Source: Ceratobasidium sp. AG-K
Taxonomy: Eukaryota; Basidiomycota; Agaricomycetes; Cantharellales; Ceratobasidiaceae
NCBI GenBank assembly: GCA_037039685.1
Contig: JAWNGF010000010.1
Coordinates: forward strand, 1,116,001-1,180,000
Reading direction: 5' to 3'
DNA: 64,000 nt
Positions 1 through 17,073 of the stretch are shown in pieces. Every line of letters begins with the position of its first letter. Within the stretch, counting starts at the first letter, position 1. The translations under genes were made by a program, and so were the position numbers. The notes below the pieces were generated by a model. That model did not search any database and was not told where the DNA came from. It worked only from the letters and a program-made list of their open reading frames with translations.

Positions 1-1
1 T

Positions 2-2263
2 CAGAAAGGGACTGGGTTGATTGATGTGGCGGGAAGCACAATAAAGAGAAGCGAAGGGGGCGCACTGGCGAGCTGGCAAGTTGGATCGGAAGTGATTTCT
101 ATCGCATACTCGCCCGACGGCACTCGGATTGTCTCTGGCTCAAGGGATAAGACCATCCGAGTATGGAATGCACAGGATGGCACACTTGCCGCTGGTCCGC
201 TCCAGGGTCACACTGAGTGGGTCAGCTCGGTCGTATACTCTCCCGACAGCACTCGCATCGCCTCTGGCTCAAGGGATAGGACCATCCGAGTGTGGAACGC
301 AGAGTACGGCACGCTTGTCGCCGGTCCGCTCCAAGGTCACACTGAGTCGGTCAATTCGGTTTCATACTCTCCCGACGGCACCCGCATCGTCTCTGGCTCA
401 AATGATAAGACCATCCGAGTATGGAACGCACAGGACGGCACACTTGTCGCTGGTCCGCTCCGGGGTCACACTCGGTCGGTCAGCTCGGTTGCATACTCTC
501 CTGACGGCGCTCGCATAGTCTCTGGCTCAAATGATAAAACCATCCGAGTATGGAACGCAGAGGACAGCACGCTCGTCGCTGGTCCGCTCCCAGGCCACAC
601 TGGGTGGGTCAGCTCGGTTGCCTACTCTCCCGACGGCACTCGCATCGTCTCCGGCTCAAGGGATAATACCATCCGAGTATGGAACGTACAGGACGGCACG
701 CTCGTCGCCGGTCTGCTCCAGGGTCACACTGAAACAGTCAGCTCGGTTGCCTACTCTCCCGATGGCACTCGCATCGTCTCTGGCTCAAGGGATAAGACCA
801 TTCGAGTATGGAATGCACAGGACGGCACGCTCGTCGCTGGTCCGCTCTCGGGCCACACCGAGTGGGTCAGCTCGGTTGCCTACTCTCCTGACGGCACCCG
901 CATCGTCTCTGGCTCAAATGATAAAACCATCCGAGTATGGAACGCACAAGACGGCACGCTTGTCGCCGGTCTGCTCCAAGGACACACTGAGTGGGTCAGC
1001 TCGGTTGCATACTCTCCCGACGGCACTCGCATCGTCTCTGGCTCAGGTGATAAGACCATCCGAGGGTGGGACGCACAGGACGGCACACTCGTCGCTGGTC
1101 CGCTCAAGGGTCATACTGAGTGGGTCAGCTCGGTTGCCTACTCTCCTGACGGCACTCGCATTGTCTCTGGCTCAAGGGATAAGGCTATCCGAGTATGGAA
1201 CGCACAGGACGGCACATTCGTCACTGGTCCATTCAAGGGTCACACTGAGTGGGTCAGCTCGGTCGCATACTCTCCCGATGGCACTCGTATTGTCTCTGGC
1301 TCAAGGGATAGGACCATTCGAGTATGGAATGCACAGGACGGCACACTTGCCGCCGGTCCGCTCCGGGGCCACACTGAATGGGTCAGCTCGGTAGCATACT
1401 CTCATGACGGCACTCGCGTCGTCTCTGGTTCTGGGGATAGGACCATTCGAGTGTGGAACGCACAGGACGGCACGCCCATCGCTGATCCGCTCAAGGGTCA
1501 CACCCATGAGGTCAGCTCGGTTGCATATTCCCCCGACGGCACCCGCATCGTCTCTGGCTCAAATGATAAAACCGTCCGAGTATGGAATGCACAGGAAGGC
1601 ACACTTGCCGTTGGTCCACTCCGGGGTCACACTGAGTGGGTCAGCTCGGTTGCATACTCTCCCGACGGCACTCGCATCGTCTCTGGCTCAAGGGATAAGA
1701 CCATTCGAGTATGGAATGCACAGGACGGCACGCTCGTCGCTGGTCCGCTCCCGGGTCACACTGAGTGGGTCAGCTCGGTTGCCTACTCTCCCGATGGCAC
1801 TCGCATCGTCTCTGGCTCAAGGGACAAGACCATCCGAGTATGGGACGTACAGGAAGGCGCGCTCCTCACTGATCCGCTCCAGGGTCATCCTCGGTCTGTC
1901 GGCTCGGTTGTACACTCCCCCGACGGTACTAGCATCGTCTCTGGCTCAGGTGATATGACTACTCGACGCTGGGACGCCTGTCCCCCCTCCCTTCCGACCG
2001 GCGCTTCGCTCAATAGTGACTTTCTACCTAACACCACTTGTGTCACCAGCAGCAACGGGCCTACATTTGTGGAAGTTACAGAAGATGGATGGGTAGTGGG
2101 CTGCAATTCACAGCTACTCTTCTGGATACCGTACGATTTGCGATTCATATTCATGTCATTGACTTCTGGCTGCACAATGATCATTGACGGGGCTGACAGT
2201 TTGGCATTTCGACATGAGCGCCTCTTCATCGGCGAACAGTGGGCTCAGTGCTTCCAAACTTGA
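2..2263 (+). CDS. WD40-repeat protein, C-terminal part (HET-E/NACHT-WD40 type), 5' truncated
   Basis: The frame is open from base 2, so the protein begins upstream of the window. From about base 107 to 1985 it carries 15 WD40 units with a strict 129-base (43-residue) period; each has a core like SPDGTRIVSGS then TIRVWNAQDGT and GHTEWVSSVAY. Such blades form beta-propellers that bind partners or ligands. Units are almost identical except for a few positions: the residue after SGS (R, N or G), the residue before GHT, and the two after GHT. That pattern is known for the HNWD/HET-E family of fungal NLR-like incompatibility proteins, where a NACHT domain precedes the repeats; the NACHT part is not in the window, so the family call is inference. 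The last unit is degenerate and is followed by a tail of roughly 90 residues ending near LFIGEQWAQCF. No introns are needed. Confidence 0.85.
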   Translation, partial: QKGTGLIDVAGSTIKRSEGGALASWQVGSEVISIAYSPDGTRIVSGSRDKTIRVWNAQDGTLAAGPLQGHTEWVSSVVYSPDSTRIASGSRDRTIRVWNAEYGTLVAGPLQGHTESVNSVSYSPDGTRIVSGSNDKTIRVWNAQDGTLVAGPLRGHTRSVSSVAYSPDGARIVSGSNDKTIRVWNAEDSTLVAGPLPGHTGWVSSVAYSPDGTRIVSGSRDNTIRVWNVQDGTLVAGLLQGHTETVSSVAYSPDGTRIVSGSRDKTIRVWNAQDGTLVAGPLSGHTEWVSSVAYSPDGTRIVSGSNDKTIRVWNAQDGTLVAGLLQGHTEWVSSVAYSPDGTRIVSGSGDKTIRGWDAQDGTLVAGPLKGHTEWVSSVAYSPDGTRIVSGSRDKAIRVWNAQDGTFVTGPFKGHTEWVSSVAYSPDGTRIVSGSRDRTIRVWNAQDGTLAAGPLRGHTEWVSSVAYSHDGTRVVSGSGDRTIRVWNAQDGTPIADPLKGHTHEVSSVAYSPDGTRIVSGSNDKTVRVWNAQEGTLAVGPLRGHTEWVSSVAYSPDGTRIVSGSRDKTIRVWNAQDGTLVAGPLPGHTEWVSSVAYSPDGTRIVSGSRDKTIRVWDVQEGALLTDPLQGHPRSVGSVVHSPDGTSIVSGSGDMTTRRWDACPPSLPTGASLNSDFLPNTTCVTSSNGPTFVEVTEDGWVVGCNSQLLFWIPYDLRFIFMSLTSGCTMIIDGADSLAFRHERLFIGEQWAQCFQT
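107..1985 (+). repeat. 15 tandem 129-bp WD40-coding units
   Basis: The DNA units are near-identical copies in register with the reading frame. Base-level identity is far higher than protein function alone requires, including shared silent bases, which suggests recent unit gain or loss by unequal crossing-over or gene conversion. Confidence 0.85.
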
Positions 2264-2584
2264 CCACGTCTCTCTTCCCATTTTCTTGTGTAGCCTTGTG
2301 TCCGTTTTCTTTTTAGTTATGCATGAATGCTGTATCACGAGGACCTTGACACAATGTGGATCCAGTTAATGTATACTAGTGGGACACGAGTGCTGGCAAT
2401 AGCTTGAAATATTGTATGATCATTCCAGAGACCGCAGCCAAGCTCAGCGACATACCCCGCTTCCCCAAGTCAAGAACGCGGTGGATTAGTTGCTGCCTCA
2501 AGCGCCGAACTCGGCCCGAGTCGGTAAATTAGGATTTATGAGGGTCACGTCGCACGTGATCGACACGCCTCCTTGTTCACGACC
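2264..2584. promoter_or_regulatory. Intergenic region and mcm6 promoter
   Basis: No gene seen. A CACGTGATC box lies at 2553-2561, 24 bases before the mcm6 start. No clear TATA box is visible. Confidence 0.4.
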
Positions 2585-5749
<3,165 letters not shown>

Positions 5750-6215
5750 GCAGTGCGATTGGCTGGTGACTTGCTATCCCTTTTCTATTTTGGTTCTATT
5801 GATAATTGTATCTCGAAGCATGGAAATACCAATATGTGCTTGACTGAATCTACCAGCATAGTAATCGCGGAGAGTCGATGGAGGCAGCCTGCGAAATAAA
5901 CACGTGACTCTAGCTCCGATTTGTCACCAATGGCCGGCCGAGACCACCCGAACCGCATGCCGGCGGGCTGCTGTCGACCGACAGGGCGAGGCGACCGCAC
6001 GAAACGGGCGTTTTTGATGCACGCGATTGGACAGCCCCTATTAGCCCCACCGCGTTGTAGCCGGCCGCGAGCCGTCAACGGTGCATCGTTGTAAACATGC
6101 TTCGGGCAGGCTAGGTATAAATCCATCCCTCGGGCAAGGGTACGGTCCCTCAATCCACCCCGCACACTCAATCAACTAGCTACTTTACCGTTTTACTCAC
6201 TCGACTAGTCCCATC
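5750..6215. other. Intergenic region
   Basis: Holds the mcm6 3' end and the promoter of the next gene. A GC-rich stretch at about 5930-6090 has no recognised motif. ORFs on the minus strand here look like chance frames. Confidence 0.4.
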
Positions 6216-6675
6216 ATGGCCGCCCTCGGATCCATCCCGACCAATGGTCTCGGACTGTCTCCCCGCATTTCTCCCCGCGTCGACCCCGCGTTGACCAAAC
6301 CTCTCCGCCAACCCGCACTCACTCGAGGCGGCGTACAATACATGACCAAGCACTTTTCTCATCCCGAGGTAGGCTTTCTTGTGGCTCGTTTGTTGGATTC
6401 GGACTTACGAATCGTTTGTAGGCGCTACCGCTCATGCTCTCATTATCCATGGGTGTTGGCTGTTACATGGGTCTCCAAGCCGTGAGCAGGTGAGTTTAAT
6501 AGTACTGAAAGCTAATCCAGATGAACTAACTGGTGGCGGTTTTAGACATAGTGCACATGCAGGTGAGGATGCACAAGCATGGGCACACTCCCACCCAGCA
6601 TGGCAAGGCAAGGGCTACCGCCTAGGCCTAACAGAAGACTCTGTTCGCGAGGTCATGTTTAGCATTGACATGTGA
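6216..6675 (+). CDS. Small single-pass membrane protein, possibly B12D/MLRQ-like (mitochondrial)
   Basis: Three exons (6216-6368, 6422-6489, 6546-6675) join to 351 nt, 116 residues. The N-terminal half is basic and poor in acidic residues, as in mitochondrial proteins. The segment after HFSHPE (ALPLMLSLSMGVGCYMGLQ) is a predicted membrane span beginning at about residue 52. The arrangement His-Pro-Glu, then one membrane span, then a short hydrophilic tail recalls the B12D / NADH-ubiquinone oxidoreductase MLRQ family; the tail (WQGKGYRLGLTEDS) is not one I can match with certainty. Intron borders are GT-AG and in phase. The gene is real on exon grounds; the family is a guess. Confidence 0.6.
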
Positions 6676-7886
6676 CCGGCTGGGAGCTGGTTATATTTTA
6701 TTATTTGGGTTATAGGTGTGTTTCCAGCTGGGGTATGCTTGAAACTGCACCACGAGTCGATATAATTGTATTTCTAGTATTTACGGTTCGAAGTTTTGTG
6801 CTGTATTTATCAGACTATTGGTGGATTATAATGGATGAATTCAAATGATTGAATCAATCATATTTGTTCCCGTTCGGCCGATCTACATGGTCACGACTTT
6901 ACTTGAGCTATTTGTTGAAGCCAGATATGCAATCCGAGACTACCATTGCACCCATTGTTTGCAGCATAACAAAACCGAGGACCGACGCTTCTGTTACCTC
7001 AGCCAACTCCCATTTGGACAGGAGGTGCCAAGCCAACTCAATGGCCAAAAATAGTGTTGCACTGTTATTTGCTTCACCTTGATGATCGCTTAGGAATTGA
7101 TCTGGATAAGCAAACAGAAGCGCATTCCGGGATGACAAGGAGGTCATTAGGTAGGCCTATTGCCAGCTGGCCTCGATTTGCTGAGCGGGCCGTGGGCTTT
7201 AATCGTGCTCCTGTTGTGGCTTGCTATGCACACATATAGTGCATAAGTCATTGCCGTTGCCCTAATCAAACTTCAGGCTGTGAGCGATATCAGCTATGTC
7301 TTGGATGAAATTCGCGGAGAAATGTTCGCGTGTAGAAGCATCAAGAAGTGGATGCATGCGCGACAATGGTCTGATTTTGTCATCAAAGTAGCTCGGAACC
7401 ATTGGATAACCATCTGTGCCTTCCCATTAGGGGGAAATCGAAGTCTCTTCCCGTGCTAGTTTCAATAAACCCTCAACTCACGTGGAGTGATACGTCGGGC
7501 GCCAAGCTCGTTCCCTGGCTGCGGGGAGACAAATCCCCACCACGCCAAATTCTGATAGGACCATGATGGCTATTGGTTCAAGATCAAACGGAGCAAGAAG
7601 CCTAAACGAAGCTCGTAGGATTTTGATCATATACTCTCACATGATTACCAGGTCTCCCGACGTCATGAAAGCGGCCCGTGAAGTTTCAACGTTGCCGCTG
7701 GTTGCTGGACAGCGTGACCCAGCACAGGTCCCTCGGGTATGTTCTGCGACTCGAGTGCAAGCCGTGAGCGGGCCGCGCCTAGGCACTGAAGTTACACAGA
7801 AGCTATAAAATGGGCGTACGCAAGGGTTGGTTTGAGCATTCCCATTCATACAACATATACTGCTCAGTTGATTTTGCTGCAAAACA
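6676..7886. other. Intergenic region upstream of pectate lyase
   Basis: About 1.2 kb without a gene I can support. The last 90 bases contain the TATA box listed separately. Small ORFs near 6845-7240 and 7560-8100 show no family resemblance. Confidence 0.4.
7804..7809 (+). promoter_or_regulatory. TATA box of the pectate lyase gene
   Basis: TATAAA within agctataaaatggg, about 78 bases before the ATG, a normal spacing for a strongly induced fungal secreted-enzyme gene. Confidence 0.55.
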
Positions 7887-8921
7887 ATGGTTTCCACCTC
7901 TCGCTTTAACATTGCTCTTGCCGCCGTTGTTGCTTCGCTGTTCTGTTCGGTGGCAGCTGCTCCCTCGCCAACCACCTTGCATGTCGACGAGTTTGTTCGC
8001 CGCGACGCTGATGCCCCTCCGTTCGTCAAGCGTGCAGCGAGCTGCACTTTCCCAACTCCCCCTAAGACCTCGAGCTTGAGTGCACCAATCACCGTTACGG
8101 GCACCTTTGACGGTAAGTTGAATCATATTCTATGTATGCGCCTCGCCCTGATCATCGGCGGCCAACCGTAGGTGGAAATGTGCGGTTTGATCGTGGCTCT
8201 GGCGCATGCACCGATCAAGCCGAAGGCGGAGATGCTGATGCCGTCTTCCTCGTTCAGTCTGGAGGAACTGTCCAGTAAGTCCCAGTCGGAATCTTCCATG
8301 TATTCAAAACTCATGTCCATCCTATTCAGAAACGTAGTCATTGGTGCTAACCAGGCTGAAGGCATCCACTGCCTCGGCCCTTGTAACTTGTACAATGTCT
8401 GGTTCGAGGACGTCTGCGAAGATGCCATCACAATCAAGCAGACCTCTGGACAGTCCAATATTATTGGTGGTGGTGCCAAGGCGGCCAGCGACAAGGTCGT
8501 CCAACACAATGGTGGCGGGACGGTGAAAATCGACTCGTACTGCGTGCAGACATTCGGCAAGCTCTACCGCTCATGCGGAAACTGCTCAACGTAAGTGCCG
8601 CCTTTTTTATCTTTATGGGTTTGTGCCTCACCCGGAGTCGTCCCCAGTCAATATAAGCGCACCGTCTTGATCTCCCAGATCATTGGTAGCAGTGGCTCCT
8701 CATTAGCAGGAATCAACTCCAACTACGGCGATGTTGCTCAGTTCGATACCTCTTCGCTCTCACTCAACTCGGTCTCTAGCATCTGCGACACGTATCAGGG
8801 CAACGACGATGGAGATGAGCCCACTAAGCTCACGACCAACGTTTCCAACGCATAGTAAGTCGATGTCAGGACATTTCCGAGCTCCTGCTAATGGTGATCT
8901 AATAACAGCTGCAAATTTTAA
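7887..8921 (+). CDS. Secreted pectate lyase, polysaccharide lyase family 3
   Basis: Cleaves de-esterified pectin (polygalacturonate) by beta-elimination outside the cell. Exons 7887-8112, 8172-8274, 8330-8590, 8648-8854 and 8909-8921 join to 810 nt, 269 residues. A signal peptide is clear ([20 protein letters not shown] then SVAAA), followed by a propeptide-like stretch with dibasic VRR and VKR sites before CTFPTPP. The PL3 parallel beta-helix core is recognised by [13 protein letters not shown], the [14 protein letters not shown] motif and [21 protein letters not shown]; several cysteines are placed as in the family. The last exon supplies only YCKF. Plant-associated fungi often hold several such genes. 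No damage is seen. Confidence 0.93.
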
Positions 8922-9562
8922 CGAGGTTCGCCGAGGGGCAATATTGGCTGAGATGTCTGTGCCCTTGAATTAGTTTGTTTGGTCGTTTCGCGAATTCGGA
9001 TAGATATTCATTTGCTTTCAATAAGTGGAAAAGTCAGGCATCAATATTTGACCTTGAATGTCGCCCAGGAAGTTCCCCGCAGCGGGGTTCCCATGCCAGA
9101 AATGATTACGAATAATGGTTGTTTCGTGCACCCCAGGACGCCCTATTAATATTGGCAGGACTCGGTCGATCGGTAGGAGTGCGGTTAGATATGGCAGTCT
9201 CACCCCTGTCCCGCCACTCTTGTGGGAAAATCATCAGCGAATTGAGTGATTTGACAATACCAGCAATTCTCCAAAGTAAAATTGCTCCCTCTATATTCTG
9301 AATGCATTTATCATCGCCGTGTCAGTGAGCAGGGGAGCCTGAGTGACACGTGATCCACATCTAGTAGTTACATAATCGATTATGAAACTCAAATTTCCAG
9401 TTGTGCTTCGTCCTATACTTGACCATTTCCTCGTCTTGTTAGACTTCTCACGACGACAACTTGGGATCTCTAGTGACCTTGCTGCTCAATTCTATTACTT
9501 ACTACTAGTCTACTCTTGTTGGTGAATCTTGGCCTCTTAGTTCATAACCGAGTGGGTCGACG
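8922..9562. promoter_or_regulatory. Intergenic region and rrp3 promoter
   Basis: No gene seen. A CACGTGATC box is at 9347-9355, about 208 bases before the rrp3 start. Confidence 0.4.
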
Positions 9563-11598
<2,036 letters not shown>

Positions 11599-11686
11599 CG
11601 GGAATTAGAGCATCATATTACATTAGTTTACCGTGTTCGTGTCGTTTGACTATTTATACATTCGTGGTCTACAGTCAAACCCATGA

Positions 11687-14600
11687 CTAGCTATAGGCAA
11701 ATAGCCCCCGCCCCCTCCAGTACTTTATCCACTTTCTCACGTAATCCTCTCCAAGCTCATCGGCGTTTCGGAGCGCCTCGCTCACCTGTTCAGCTTCCCT
11801 GGTGTCCAGTCGCACAATACCCCCTGACTCCCAGTCGCCCGTATCTCCCAGTCGATCGTCGGCGCTCGCTATGGCGTCAATTGTATTCTGGATCTTCTGG
11901 CTGGGGAAAAGTCGGTAACGCTGCTCCTCGGGTCCTCGAAATCTAGCTGCACTCTCACCCACGCGTTGACTCCATTGGTTGAATCGTACAATGGGAAGAG
12001 AGGTCAGCTCGTTATTAGGGCTGAGGTGTTTAGAGAATAAATTCATAATATCCATCCATGGCACGGGTCGAGGATGAGCAATGTGGATAACCGGGGGTAG
12101 AACTATGCCACGGGATAGTGAAGCGTCAATAATTGAGCGAGCTGCGATGTCCAGCGGAACCCAAGATACGGTCTATTTAAGGCTATTAGCTTGAGCTTGG
12201 CGGGTGGTATATGCGCAGTAATCACCCCGTTTGTAGCAGGAAGGCACCCCGCTGAGACTGAAGAAGCAAGTATAGCTGGCAGCCAGTCCGAGACTGGCCA
12301 CGCACCACTCGCCAAGTCTCCAGTTAGTTGCCCAAGCCTTGCAATGCAGGCCTCCAAGCCACGCTCCCGTGCCGATCTCAAAAGCTAAGCAACTCGATAA
12401 GTACCGGAATTCTAACGGAAAACGAGAGGCCAAGCCCACCTCTTCGGTGACCAGCTTGCTGTAGCCATATCCGAGTCCACATGTCGCTACAGTGTCCTCA
12501 AGCCTTATATAACCTTCCTTCAAGCGGCCCATATGATTTCCTAACCCAACCACGGAGACCGATGAAGTAAATAGGAATCGCGGGCCGCCTACTGGCGAGG
12601 TAGAGTTTAGGGCAAGATTAAGCAGGTTACGAGCACCTCGGACGCTGGGTTCGAACGATTGAAGGCTGAGATTAAAGTTAACCGGCCATGCATTCTACGG
12701 CAGAACAGTTAGTCCGGAACGCTACGCCCAAAGAAAAAAGCCAGCTAACGTGAATAATTACGGTGGCTTGACTGCAGATCTGCCCAGATCATTTAGTACT
12801 TTGGTGATTCCAACGCATCAATTCCCTGAGCTAACCTCGTTGTACAGTTCGGCCGATAACCCTAGTTGGTCTTCCTCTAAGTCCGCCTCCAAAAGCGTAA
12901 GCTTATCACTTTCTAGGAGTCGTACGTCGAGAAGCTTATCTTCAAAGGATTCTTGTTGCCTTGCCTTGTTACTCGTGTTCCCCTTGCGGTTCAACGCCCA
13001 CACTTTTTCTACCCTATCATGCTGAAGAAGCTGACCTAGAATATGTGATCCCAGTCCGCCACTGGTACCAGTAATCAGAACGTGCTCCTTCTGTCCAGGC
13101 CGAGGGGTCGTTATGTCGTCCTTCGCATCTATTGGCCAGTGACAATCGTACTTCTTGATCATGGACTTGATCTGTGCGAGAATGTCGATGGACGGTTCAG
13201 CACAAGCACTACCGTTGCTACGTAGCTGAAGGAGATGCGCAGTAATTTGGGATACAGTCGGTCGTTCAAAGATTGTCTGCTGATTCAAAAGACTTGCCGC
13301 GTTCTTCACGTTCTCTTGAGAAGACTCTTTCATCGCATTTCTCAGTGCTCGGAGCAAGAACGTCGCCGTCAAACTACGTAGTACTCGGTGTTTAGTTGAA
13401 GCGGTCTGATGCAAGTATTGAACTAACCTATCCATCCCCTGTTGAAACAAGTCTTTATCCAAGTCAACTTCTCGCCCTAGGATGTCGCGTACATATCCTC
13501 CAATCCAGGCCGATATCACTTTGCAGTCATCCCACGCTTCGGGGGGCTCGACGCTGTCGGGTCCATGAGCACCCTGCTCCAGTCCGGCATACATCGTATC
13601 AATGTTCTCCGCATATAGCTTCAGAACCGCAGAACGAGACACTGTGCCCTTCGGGGTGCGGGGGAATGGATGTGCCGGATGGGTTAGGATTATTGCATCT
13701 CGAGCAAGGCGTGCGTGTGTTGAGGAGATCCGATTTGCGTTTTCAACGTATGGCCTAATAGAATTAAAGATTTCATAAATTGGTCGAGATCACTGGTTTT
13801 TACGCGCACCATATCTCGTCCATCAGTTTAGCCCGGCTCCGCTTATCGTCGTATCTGTCACTTAGGTGTTCTTCCAGTTCGATAATTACTCCAGTTTGAT
13901 TTCTCTCCCTTCCGAATACCACCGCTGCGTGTACGTGGGGACTGTTGACTATCTCAACCTCTGCAAGCCAGAATCTCAATGATGATCTGGATTGCGAGAG
14001 CGCGCGAGACTCACCCATTGGTAAGGGATTGCATTTCTCCCCGTTTGACAGAGCGATCTGATCGTCAAGTCGCCCTACGCTGAGGAATGTTCAGCACCCA
14101 AAGATAATGGAACATGACTAAACGCGCGTACATCTTAAACATAGCTGGATTGGTTAGGTGACGCACTACCAAATCCTTCGACTTGTAGGCTGAATGTCCA
14201 TTAACCGTGGAGTTGTAGACGAACGGCTTGTGTCCATCAGTTTTCCTTCAGATCAAATTAGCAAGCTTTAATAATAGTTGATCATTTCCGCGAAACATAC
14301 CACGTAGACTAACTCATATGTTCCGCTTTCATCATGTTGAGGATCCAGATGTATACTGATGCGGGGTACAAACTTGACATATGGCCAATCGTATGGATCC
14401 CTTTCGGCATAGTTCAACTCGACGACGGTGCCGAGTTCTGTAGCACCATACATGGGTAGAAGCCGGACCCCTTGTTATAAACACGGCATAGTATTGTGCA
14501 TATATTGAGTATAAGAGGTATGGATAACTTAGACCTCACATACCTCGATTCACGAGTTTATTGCCAACTGCTTCAGCCAGGGACCCGCCTCCGAACATCT

Positions 14601-15833
14601 AGGACTACGGTTAGAAGCCTTATTCAGCCTTGAACCATGGGTCTACACACCACACACTTCAACTTTCCCAGCCGTGATATCGCATCCTCGTCTTGCGCCC
14701 AAGCCTATCCAGTGCTATCAGAAATGAGTCAATTGAAATATCAGTGAAATACTTGCCTCTAAAAAGGCAGGTGCACACATCACGTAGTCGCATCTGAGGC
14801 AAGTTGCAGCTTGAAGCGTTGAATGTGGAGTGGGTACAACAGGTGGGCAATGCGGTGCGAACAGAGCCTGAGTGTAGCCCGTGTAAAGAGGCATAAACAC
14901 CTGCATCATCGTGCCCTGGCAATTATGAACGTTAAAATCCACGTTCAACAGAACCTGATGAAGCGCTAACCATTGAATGAAATGTCGGTGATGCCATGGT
15001 CCCAACTCTTGTATCTGGCTCGGCCAGCATTTGCGGCACAGCTGGGTAAAACAAAGTGTAAATGCTGCTGAAACAACTAGAATATGGATTAAAGTGCTTA
15101 CGCCGAATGATATAATTCTTGAATACCCCCTCCAAATGGAAAACGATAACCTTGGGCATGCCCGTGGAGCCCGAACTATGAAGGATACATACAGGCGAAT
15201 TTGCAGGTGTTGGATGAAGGCCAGGGAACAGGGGTAATTTTTGTTTCATCGCATTGCTTCCAGATGGTTGTTCACTGACGAAGAGGTCCTCATATTTAGG
15301 AAGATCGACGAAGCTGATGGAACCTTGCTGGTGATCGGACTGCAGGGTGGACTCGAGGGTCGCGCGCAGCTCGTCGATGGCTGGACTTCCGCCCGTTACA
15401 AGCCTAGAGGTGCCAGTAGCCTTGAGAAGGTGAACCACGCCCGCAACGGGGATCCGGGGTGAGATCGGAAAGGGCTAGGAACAATATATTGGTTATTCGA
15501 AACGCGTGGCTGGAACAGCAACCAACGAACCACTAGCCCCGCCCGCATTACAGCCAGAAAAACTGTAATGTATACAATGGTGTCGGTCGATATGACTATT
15601 CCAACGGTCGTCCCTTTGGAGATGCTGGCCTCGGGATTGAAGAGATGTGCCGCCCTATGAACAGCCAAGGCAAGTTGCTTGTAAGTTATCCTAGTTTGGG
15701 TTGAGTCGCCAATATCGTGTAGGAGAGCAAAGAGACAATCAGGGTTGTTGTTGAGATGAAAGTCTATGGCTAGGGCTGGCAGGACAGTACCGTCGATTGG
15801 CGGGAGGTTGAATCTAGGTGGCAGTAACACCAT
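11687..15833 (-). CDS. Adenylate-forming reductase (NRPS-like, A-T-R), copy 1
   Basis: Predicted to activate a carboxylic acid with ATP, load it on a carrier thiol and release it as aldehyde or alcohol with NADPH. Start ATG at 15833. Adenylation motifs: LHSSGSTGMPK (A3), YGATELG (A5) and GRLDDQIALSNGEKCNP (A8-like), then PRTPKGTVSRSAV (A10). The carrier site reads FQQGMDSL; its Ser codon is split by the intron around 13377-13430. Reductase: the Rossmann motif TGTSGGLGSHILGQLL and YGYSKLVTE with the catalytic Tyr and Lys. The end is continuous from about 12064 to the stop at 11687. It is the most divergent of the four copies (SGGLG for TGGLG, GEKCNP for GEKTNP). Internal exon joins were only partly traced; I expect about 1050 residues. 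The substrate cannot be read from sequence alone. Confidence 0.87.
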
Positions 15834-17073
15834 GTCGGCTGCGAACTACTAAGCGATGAGTCGTTGGTAGTAAGTGGGAATCGAAATGAAAGTGTGGGGC
15901 CTTACCCATGGAGCTTATATAGTGCAAGATGTTCAAGGCGCCTAGTTCCCTAGGCTAACGTTCCAACTCCCATCCTCAGAACTGGTACGCCTTGTTCACA
16001 ATACATCTGCTCGGATCGGCCGAGCAAACAGTATAACGGGCAGGAGGGCCGTTGACGGGTGAAAACGCTGCGGGTCTTTCCGTCTTGTTGAAGTCACCTA
16101 AGTGACATTCGACTCCAGTTCTGGTAGAAGCACTGTGCAAGCTCATCCCAAATCATGACCCTTTCGTCGGCCATCAACTCACAGCAGATTACGGAATTGG
16201 GGCACACCCTCAGTCGAGAATCAATAGCCAAAATTCAAGTTACTAGCTATGGTTAGATGGAGGCAAGTAAGATGGTATGTGGTGGTTAAACCTCGGTTGA
16301 TTGTGTAACATTTGATGGAGGCTAATGGGATCAACACAAATATCAGCCAAACAAAACTTGGACGCCTTGTCGGTTGTTACACCATATAATGCCGAGTATA
16401 AATCACGATCGTATAAGCCATTTTGTTACATCACGCCAAAAGCGAAAGCCTGGCAAGTCCAATAAAATATATACATATAAAACCTCGGTATGATCACGAC
16501 GACCGACTCAGACCTCCCGCTTTTCTTGTCAACTCGCAGCCGTCCCCTTGTGGGATGGCGCAAGCAGATAAAATGGTACCGCTCCCTCATTTGAATTATT
16601 TGGTTGGACGGAGGGCTTGGCGTGTAATCTTGCACAGTGGCAGATAAAGCCCGGTAACGTGGGCGCACTCGGGAAAAGGTTGCCCCAAGTGGGTATTCAA
16701 CATGTGTTTTCCATCCAAACTTGTCGATGGGTCGGACCTCCTATCCCACAGTACATTGCGCATCAAGATTATGTTCTCCTGAATGGTACGCACACGTTGC
16801 CGGGCGGTCAGAGCTTGGATACAGCGCCTGAATCTTCAGCCGACCTACCCGGTTTGGCATTGGCGATTTCAATACCATCTTGAGGGACGAATACTGTAGA
16901 ACGGTATAGCACAACCATCCTCTATGGCACGCAGCTTTTATTGAACCCCATCGAGAACGATAGAAGTAAACATCAAACGAATCGAAAATGATTAATCGAG
17001 TAATAAATTCTAGTAGACTACCACATTCACGGACAGATGCTTGAGATTAACTGCCCAGAGAAACTTGTAACAG
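15834..17073. other. Intergenic region between A-T-R copies 1 and 2
   Basis: No gene supported. It holds the copy 1 promoter (TATATAA-like minus-strand box at 15915-15921, 82 bases before the ATG) and the copy 2 3' flank. Overlapping small ORFs at 16423-16883 lie on both strands and have no recognisable content. Confidence 0.4.

Noticed and set aside
129..2229. Long alternative-frame ORFs over the WD40 repeats on both strands
   Set aside because: They are periodic shadows of the 129-bp repeat, which has no stops in several frames; only the frame from base 2 gives WD40 motifs.
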